Positions 1 to 3,208 of a DNA stretch of 5,043 nucleotides are shown one piece after another. The notes beneath the pieces are model-generated. The model was not told where the DNA came from. It searched no databases and saw only the letters and a program-made list of their open reading frames with translations. The translations under genes were made by a program, and so were the position numbers. Each line of letters starts with the position of its first letter. The first letter of the stretch is position 1. This DNA comes from Acidobacteriaceae bacterium. Its GTDB lineage: Bacteria > Acidobacteriota > Terriglobia > Terriglobales > SbA1. The stretch is from positions 1 to 5,043 of the forward strand of contig JAFAGX010000655.1 of the NCBI GenBank assembly GCA_019237515.1, written 5' to 3'.

Positions 1-171
1 CTTGTTCTTGAGAGCCTCCCATTCTGTTTTTACCTGAGCCTCGAACGTTGCCTTCAGTTCAGGCGACATTCCGGTTCCAGGTTCATGTGTGTTCTGGGCA
101 ACGAGAATTCCAGCTATGAAGACAAACAGTGCAAAGGCGAAAACGCCGGCCATTCGTCGACAACTGCGCAT
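1..171 (-). CDS. Exported protein, N-terminal fragment (possible SnoaL/DUF4440-like)
   Basis: This is the 5' part of a minus-strand gene that leaves the window at position 1 with the frame still open, so 57 codons are visible. The start ATG at 171-169 is preceded by a strong GGGAGGA ribosome binding site (184-178) with a 6-nt spacer. Residues 1-25 look like a signal peptide: basic MRSCRR, a hydrophobic core around residues 8-24 (GVFAFALFVFIAGILVA), then a polar QNTHEPG stretch. Cleavage after LVA is plausible. The mature start contains MSPELKATFEAQVKTEWEAL, an amphipathic helix ending in ALKNK. Helices of this type, with WEALKNKD, often open small exported NTF2-fold (DUF4440/SnoaL-like) proteins in Acidobacteriota. 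That assignment is a guess from the first helix only, because the catalytic or fold-defining part lies outside the window. The gene is divergent from the PstS-like gene and shares its upstream region. Confidence 0.72.
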   Translation of the reverse strand, partial: MRSCRRMAGVFAFALFVFIAGILVAQNTHEPGTGMSPELKATFEAQVKTEWEALKNK

Positions 172-177
172 CCAGGT

Positions 178-184
178 TCCTCCC
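178..184 (-). promoter_or_regulatory. Ribosome binding site of the left-edge gene
   Basis: GGGAGGA on the minus strand lies 6 nt before the ATG at 171. It matches the anti-Shine-Dalgarno consensus well and decides the start. The second in-frame ATG, 18 nt further in (153-151), has no comparable site. Confidence 0.7.
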
Positions 185-195
185 AAGGAAGGCGA

Positions 196-224
196 ATCTT
201 ACCAGCGGAGTCGGTGACGGTCAA
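196..224 (-). promoter_or_regulatory. Candidate promoter for the left-edge minus-strand gene
   Basis: On the minus strand, TTGACC (224-219) and TAAGAT (201-196) are separated by exactly 17 bp. A TGG immediately before the -10 fits the extended -10 pattern TGn. Transcription would start near 189, giving a leader of about 18 nt that holds the ribosome binding site. The match to a housekeeping sigma-70 promoter is good but was judged only by eye. Confidence 0.45.
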
Positions 225-319
225 AATCAGACTGCGATTGCCAACCCGAGTACTTTAGGAACGTAGGTAACACGCGGGGCACACTCATCGTCGTTTCCGG
301 CCAAGAATTTAGCTCCTGC

Positions 320-335
320 GATTACATTCGTAATC
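320..335. promoter_or_regulatory. Perfect palindrome, possible operator
   Basis: GATTAC (320-325) and its exact reverse complement GTAATC (330-335) flank the 4-bp spacer ATTC. The 16-bp site abuts the candidate -35 box (336-341) of the PstS-like gene, a usual place for a dimeric regulator to bind. A GATTAC-n4-GTAATC palindrome suits a small helix-turn-helix dimer. No regulator is encoded in the window, and a 6+6 palindrome can occur by chance. Confidence 0.3.
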
Positions 336-365
336 AAGACAAAGGATTAGAGATATTCATACAAT
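336..365 (+). promoter_or_regulatory. Candidate promoter for the PstS-like gene
   Basis: AAGACA (336-341, four of six matches to TTGACA) and TACAAT (360-365, five of six matches to TATAAT) are spaced by 18 bp. A start near 372 would leave a leader of about 19 nt that just holds the ribosome binding site at 377-383. The -10 is convincing and the -35 is weak, as expected of a promoter that relies on an activator. Confidence 0.35.
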
Positions 366-376
366 CGGCCAGCGCT

Positions 377-383
377 TGGGGAG
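377..383 (+). promoter_or_regulatory. Ribosome binding site that fixes the start of the PstS-like gene
   Basis: GGGGAGG ends 7 nt before ATG 391. The longer reading of the same frame begins at TTG 376, which would place this Shine-Dalgarno sequence inside the coding region and put charged residues ahead of the signal peptide. ATG 391 is therefore preferred. Confidence 0.75.
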
Positions 384-390
384 GCGTACG

Positions 391-1437
391 ATGAACTGTA
401 AGAAAATTGTTTCAGGGTGTCTGCTGCTGATTGTGATGGCCGGGCTCCCGGTCTCGCTTCATGCGCAGGCGGCGGTGTCGATCGTTGGGTCGGGCTCAAA
501 TGTGCCGACGCCGCTGTACTCGGTGTGGACGGACGAGTTCAATAAGAAAGATACGAAGGTTCAGGTGCGTTATCTCTCCATGAGCACGATGGAAGGCATT
601 CATCAGATCAGCGCCGGTTCAGGCGACTTTGCGGCCGGTGAGATTCCCCTTACGCATGAGCAGATGGATAGCGCCAAGGTCTCGCTGATCCAGATCCCCA
701 CCGTTCTGGTAGGAATTGTTCCCATCTACAATCTGCCAGGCAACCCCGAGGTGAATTTTTCCGGTGAAGTACTGGCCCACATCTTTATGGGAACGATCAC
801 AAATTGGAAAGACCCACGGATAGCGAAGCTGAATCCGAAGATCAAATTGCCAGATTTGCAGATTGCAGTTGTCCACCGGACTCAGGGAAAAGGATCCAAT
901 TACATTTTCACAGACTTTCTTTCCAGGAATAGTCCGGAGTTTCGCTCCGAAGTCGGCAAGACTGCGTCGCCGAATTGGCCAGTTGGGGTCGATGCCAATC
1001 GCGGCGAAGACATGATTACAAAAGTTGCATCCATCCAGGGTGCGGTGGGGTATGTAGAGTTGAATTTCGCCAAGCGCTCCGATATCGGGTATGGCGCGGT
1101 GGAGAACCCGGCAGGAGTATTTGTGAAGGCGACAGCGGCGAGCATCAGCGCTGCCTGTAAGAGCCTGGCAGGAACGATTCCGAGCGATTTCCGCGTGTCG
1201 TTGATCAATGCCCCGGCTCAAGATGCATATCCGATCACGAGCTTTACCTGGCTCTATTTGCCGACCTCCAACGCTTCTGCTGAACGCAGTAGCGCATTAA
1301 AAGAGTTTCTGGAATGGTCGCTGCGCGACGGGCAAACCATAGCGAAAGGCCTTGGCTACGCAGTGCTGCCGCCCACGATCCAAAGCAAGGCGCAAGCTGC
1401 ATTGACTTCAATGCAAATGGCCAGCCGGACCAATTAA
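391..1437 (+). CDS. pstS: PstS-like periplasmic phosphate-type solute-binding protein
   Basis: This 348-aa protein is the size of PstS, the periplasmic binding protein that delivers phosphate to the PstCAB transporter. A Sec signal peptide covers residues 1-27 (MNCKK, hydrophobic 6-22, AQA before the probable cut). Family landmarks appear in order: GSGSNVPTPLYSVW (33-46) for the usual GAGATFPAPLYxxW; GIHQISAGSGDFAAGEIPL (69-87); VGIVPIYNLPG (107-117); ITNWKDPRIAKLNP (136-149); VVHRTQGKGSNYIFTDFLS (160-178); and GAVGYVELNFA (217-227). The fold assignment is firm. The ligand pocket is not canonical: by motif alignment with E. coli PstS, recalled from memory, Asp56 becomes Glu84, Ser139 becomes Lys167, Thr141 becomes Ser169, and Thr10-Phe11 becomes Asn-Val, while the Arg (163) is kept. 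It may bind phosphate differently or bind another oxyanion. No pstC, pstA, pstB or phoU is adjacent, so it is an orphan here. The lipobox-like VSGC at 7-10 lies too early to be a lipoprotein site. Confidence 0.88.
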   Translation: MNCKKIVSGCLLLIVMAGLPVSLHAQAAVSIVGSGSNVPTPLYSVWTDEFNKKDTKVQVRYLSMSTMEGIHQISAGSGDFAAGEIPLTHEQMDSAKVSLIQIPTVLVGIVPIYNLPGNPEVNFSGEVLAHIFMGTITNWKDPRIAKLNPKIKLPDLQIAVVHRTQGKGSNYIFTDFLSRNSPEFRSEVGKTASPNWPVGVDANRGEDMITKVASIQGAVGYVELNFAKRSDIGYGAVENPAGVFVKATAASISAACKSLAGTIPSDFRVSLINAPAQDAYPITSFTWLYLPTSNASAERSSALKEFLEWSLRDGQTIAKGLGYAVLPPTIQSKAQAALTSMQMASRTN

Positions 1438-1439
1438 GC

Positions 1440-1456
1440 AACGGATAGGCTCCGTT
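1440..1456 (+). terminator. Weak terminator-like hairpin after the PstS-like gene
   Basis: AACGGA (1440-1445) pairs with TCCGTT (1451-1456) around the 5-nt loop TAGGC, only 3 nt after the TAA stop. The position fits an mRNA 3' end. The stem is short (6 bp) and is followed by CGCGTACC rather than a T-run, so it is not a standard intrinsic terminator. It may protect the 3' end or mean nothing. Confidence 0.25.
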
Positions 1457-1581
1457 CGCGTACCTCGATCAACAGAAGGCTGTCGCGATTTGGTGTCGTG
1501 GATGGTGGGTTGGCGAACACGAATTCGCAAAATCAATCGGCCCGGCAATCTCAATTCCTATAACTTCCTGAGCAGCTGAAG

Positions 1582-1613
1582 CATCTCACCTTTTAGAAAT
1601 AACTCGTGAGATG
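1582..1613 (+). promoter_or_regulatory. Leader hairpin next to the ribosome binding site of the first small gene
   Basis: CATCTCAC (1582-1589) is a perfect reverse complement of GTGAGATG (1606-1613), with a 16-nt AT-rich loop. The right arm runs directly into the Shine-Dalgarno sequence GGGGTGA (1613-1619) of the gene starting at 1623. The left arm can also pair as TCACC (1586-1590) with GGTGA (1615-1619), that is, with the ribosome binding site itself. The two pairings exclude each other. This could tune translation, but there is no T-run and no resemblance to a riboswitch class I know. Confidence 0.35.
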
Positions 1614-1622
1614 GGGTGAACT

Positions 1623-1994
1623 ATGAAGCCAACGGTACTGATGCTGCTGCTTTTGGCTGTTGCGTCAGCTTCGCAAACTGAATCGACGGAGGCAAACACT
1701 GAGTCCAAGCATTCCAAGAAAGCCAAAGATGAAGTTACCGTCCAGGGCTGTGTGAGCAAACTGAACAGCGATTACATTCTGATGCAGACTGATCCCGGCA
1801 ACACGTACGAGCTACAAGCCAGCGGGAAGCTGCACCTGCGGAATTATCTGGGACAAGAAGTTGAGGTCACGGGAGTGGAGTCAGCTTCGATGCTGACGAG
1901 TTCGGATTTCCTGGCCAAAGCTGGTCCTGCCAGCGCGGTCACGATCACCGTCAGTTCGATCAAAACCGTTGAAAAAAGATGCTCGGCCCAATAA
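1623..1994 (+). CDS. Small exported protein of unknown function, paralog 1 (DUF5818-like)
   Basis: This protein is 123 aa. ATG 1623 follows GGGGTGA (1613-1619). Residues 1-17 form a signal peptide (MKPTVLMLLLLAVASAS). Residues 18-36 are a charged, Lys/Glu/Ser-rich linker. A compact beta-rich domain spans about 37-120: VTVQGCV (38-44), DYILMQTDPGNTYEL (50-64), LRNYLGQEVEVTG (72-84), and a C-terminal strand VTITVSSIKTVEKRC (106-120). The pattern GCV, then a strand pair ending in a Tyr-x-Leu, then a Leu-x-x-Tyr-Leu-Gly-Gln followed by Val-x-Val-x-Gly, is that of small acidobacterial exported OB-fold-like proteins. I believe these fall in DUF5818, but that was not checked. The only two cysteines of the mature protein (43 and 120) are conserved in the neighbour and could form a disulfide. 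No catalytic motif is visible. It is probably co-transcribed with its paralog at 2064, 69 bp downstream. Function is unknown. Confidence 0.8.
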   Translation: MKPTVLMLLLLAVASASQTESTEANTESKHSKKAKDEVTVQGCVSKLNSDYILMQTDPGNTYELQASGKLHLRNYLGQEVEVTGVESASMLTSSDFLAKAGPASAVTITVSSIKTVEKRCSAQ

Positions 1995-2053
1995 CTCCGG
2001 GCATTCCTGGGCCAACCCTACTCGGCTACCCGCCATCCATCTTCGGTGTGCAC

Positions 2054-2059
2054 GGAGGA
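2054..2059 (+). promoter_or_regulatory. Ribosome binding site that fixes the start of paralog 2
   Basis: GGAGGA lies 4 nt before ATG 2064. The same frame can be opened earlier at GTG 2046, but that codon has no upstream Shine-Dalgarno sequence and would place this one inside the gene. ATG 2070 is a second possibility with longer spacing. Confidence 0.6.
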
Positions 2060-2063
2060 CTTT

Positions 2064-2444
2064 ATGAGGATGGCAATGTCCCTGGTGGTCATCTTGGCCG
2101 CGATCCTGATGTGGGCCCAATCAAACCAGAACCCGCCCACAAACCAGCCGTCGAATAACAGCAACAACAACGGCGCGGTTACGGTCCGCGGCTGTGTCAC
2201 CATGGAGAACGGTGATTACGTTCTGACCAAACAGGATCCCGGAAATACTTATCAATTGCAGAAAGCGGACCACGTCAAACTGAGGGATTATCTCGGGCAG
2301 CGGGTGGAAATCAGCGGAACCAAATCCACAACCATGCCGACGAGCGAGGATGAGATTAACGCCAGAGCGGGTAGTGCAAGCCCCGTTTCGATTAGCGTTA
2401 AATCGATCAAGACGATCTCCAAAGAGTGCCGTAGCGAGCAGTAA
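2064..2444 (+). CDS. Small exported protein of unknown function, paralog 2 (DUF5818-like)
   Basis: From ATG 2064 the protein is 126 aa. Residues 1-18 are a signal peptide (MRMAMSLVVILAAILMWA). Residues 19-36 are a linker very rich in Asn, Gln, Pro and Ser, quite unlike the charged linker of the upstream paralog. The domain at about 38-122 aligns nearly without gaps with the first protein, and by my hand count roughly half the positions are identical. Shared blocks are VTV-x-GCV (39-45), DPGNTY (58-63), LR-x-YLGQ-x-VE (73-82) and SIKT (114-117), and both cysteines (44 and 122) are kept. This is a tandem duplication followed by divergence. The 69-bp gap to the upstream stop holds a weak 6-bp inverted repeat (GGCCCA 1985-1990 with TGGGCC 2008-2013) and no clear promoter, so one transcript is likely. 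The gene converges on the LVIVD gene with 15 bp between stops. Function is unknown. Confidence 0.8.
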   Translation: MRMAMSLVVILAAILMWAQSNQNPPTNQPSNNSNNNGAVTVRGCVTMENGDYVLTKQDPGNTYQLQKADHVKLRDYLGQRVEISGTKSTTMPTSEDEINARAGSASPVSISVKSIKTISKECRSEQ

Positions 2445-2459
2445 AGCACCGACTCACAG

Positions 2460-3071
2460 CTAGTCGCAATCTGGCGGCATTGCCATGATTGCGGTACTAG
2501 AGTCGCACGCGGGCTTGTGCTTCGTGGGTTCGAGGGTTGTCGGGCGATTGTAGCGCAACACCCATAGGCCTTCGTTATTGGTGAGATAGATCAGGCCGTG
2601 GGCACCGTCCGGCAGCAGGCTGGTCACGCCGGAAAATTCCTGCAAAGTTTTGGGATTGCGCGGATCGGTGAGATCCAGGATGCGAACGGTCTCGCTGGGG
2701 TGATTGGTGCTGGTGAGGGTTGTTGATTTCTTCTCGGGAGCCTCAGCTATGGCAACATCCGGGCTGACCATTTGGAGGTTACCGGAGGTTGCCTGGTTCG
2801 CTCCCGCAGCCCGTTTCAGCAAATTTGGCTTATCCGGCTTGGTGACGTCCACGACCATAAAGCCCTGCTTCGAAGCCTGCTGGACATAGAGATAATTCTT
2901 GCCATTCTCCTTCTGCAACAGCATCTCGCCGCCCGTGGTCTGGGGAAGCGGAAGATGAGCTAACACGGTTGCGGGTACGTCAGTAGGCTTGGGGGGTTGA
3001 TCCTTGGCAGATACCGGAGTTGTTAAGACAAAAAGGGCAGCTCCCAGAGTTGCGCCACGCATGAAAGCCAT
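2460..3071 (-). CDS. Exported LVIVD-repeat protein
   Basis: From ATG 3071 this is a 203-aa protein. GGAG on the minus strand sits 5 nt upstream. A GTG 27 nt earlier (3098) is in frame but would put nine extra residues ahead of the signal peptide. Residues 1-22 are a signal peptide ending in VSA. LVIVD-type beta-propeller repeats are visible at about 58-87 (YLYVQQASKQGFMVVDVTKP, then PNLLKR) and 126-146 (ETVRILDLTDPRNPKTLQEF), with a further strand pair HGLIYLTNNEGLWVLRY at 158-174. LVIVD repeats build blades in surface or periplasmic proteins. Three blades are too few for a closed propeller, so the protein may oligomerise, pair with a partner, or be a reduced family member. Cys189 and Cys202 bracket DSSTAIMAMPPD at the very C terminus and may form a disulfide. 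The gene lies downstream of the large propeller gene in the same direction, 137 bp away across an inverted-repeat element. No enzymatic motif is seen. Confidence 0.78.
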   Translation of the reverse strand: MAFMRGATLGAALFVLTTPVSAKDQPPKPTDVPATVLAHLPLPQTTGGEMLLQKENGKNYLYVQQASKQGFMVVDVTKPDKPNLLKRAAGANQATSGNLQMVSPDVAIAEAPEKKSTTLTSTNHPSETVRILDLTDPRNPKTLQEFSGVTSLLPDGAHGLIYLTNNEGLWVLRYNRPTTLEPTKHKPACDSSTAIMAMPPDCD

Positions 3072-3100
3072 GTTTACTCCACAGATTGGCGATTTCACGA

Positions 3101-3109
3101 ACTATACCA
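3101..3109 (-). promoter_or_regulatory. Candidate extended -10 promoter of the LVIVD gene
   Basis: The minus strand reads TGGTATAGT, which is TGn followed by TATAGT (3106-3101), one mismatch from TATAAT. Start would be near 3094 with a leader of about 23 nt. The -35 position 17 bp upstream falls inside the right end of the inverted-repeat element and reads only TCAGGA, so recognition would depend on the extended -10. This would give the LVIVD gene its own promoter, independent of the gene upstream. Confidence 0.38.
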
Positions 3110-3118
3110 CGTTGCTGA

Positions 3119-3201
3119 TGTCATCCTGAGCGCAGCGATTTATATATTCTGAACTTCAAATGCATGGATCCTTCGCGGCCTGAAGGTCGCTCAGGATGAC
3201 A
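3119..3201. repeat. 83-bp intergenic inverted-repeat element (REP/MITE-like)
   Basis: The 14-bp end TGTCATCCTGAGCG (3119-3132) is matched exactly by its reverse complement CGCTCAGGATGACA (3188-3201). Inside lie an AT-rich stretch (3138-3149), overlapping palindromes ATGCAT (3160-3165) and GGATCC (3166-3171), and a second small hairpin CCTTC/GAAGG (3170-3174 with 3182-3186). Elements with these TCATCCTGAGCG ends recur between genes in acidobacterial genomes, as I recall. Only one copy is in this window. It begins 7 nt after the stop of the large propeller gene and ends before the LVIVD promoter candidate. In RNA it would fold into a strong stem that could stop or protect the upstream transcript, but it lacks the T-run of an intrinsic terminator. 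I see no obvious target-site duplication and no transposase. Confidence 0.75.
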
Positions 3202-3208
3202 ATCGTGA

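Larger units (their letters stand above)
172..390. other. Divergent intergenic region
   Basis: This 219-bp gap separates two divergent genes. It holds a promoter candidate for each direction (196-224 minus, 336-365 plus) and a palindrome at 320-335. I see no Pho box (no repeated CTGTCAT-like 7-mers), no ORF with a ribosome binding site, and no RNA gene. The arrangement suits shared or mutually exclusive control of the two exported-protein genes, but the sequence alone does not show it. Confidence 0.6.
1438..1622 (+). other. Intergenic region upstream of the tandem small-protein genes
   Basis: This 185-bp gap contains three small inverted repeats: AACGGA/TCCGTT (1440-1456), GCGAA/TTCGC (1513-1517 with 1524-1528, enclosing the palindrome CGAATTCG at 1520-1527), and the stronger 8-bp stem at 1582-1613. 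The only -10-like hexamer I noticed is TATAAC (1559-1564). It has no acceptable -35 at 17 bp, so the promoter of the downstream genes remains uncertain. There is no credible ORF. Confidence 0.5.

Noticed and set aside
376..390. TTG start giving five extra N-terminal residues to the PstS-like protein
   Set aside because: The Shine-Dalgarno sequence GGGGAGG (377-383) would lie inside the coding region, and ATG 391 has ideal spacing to it.
172..390. Pho box upstream of the PstS-like gene
   Set aside because: No pair of CTGTCAT-like 7-mers with 4-bp spacing could be found by eye on either strand.
409..420. Lipobox (VSGC) in the PstS-like signal peptide
   Set aside because: The cysteine is at residue 10, before most of the hydrophobic core, and a normal signal peptidase I site (AQA) follows at about residue 27.
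619..1221. 200-codon minus-strand open frame inside the PstS-like gene
   Set aside because: It overlaps a gene with unmistakable family motifs, has no signal peptide or recognisable domain, and is rich in Arg, Cys and His, as expected of an antisense frame.
1985..2013. GGCCCA/TGGGCC inverted repeat after the first small gene, as a terminator
   Set aside because: A 6-bp stem with a 17-nt loop spanning the stop codon and no T-run is more likely chance; the two small genes still look co-transcribed.
2450..2466. CGACT/AGTCG inverted repeat between the convergent stops, as a bidirectional terminator
   Set aside because: The stem is only 5 bp, it overlaps the stop codon of the LVIVD gene, and there is no T-run on either side.
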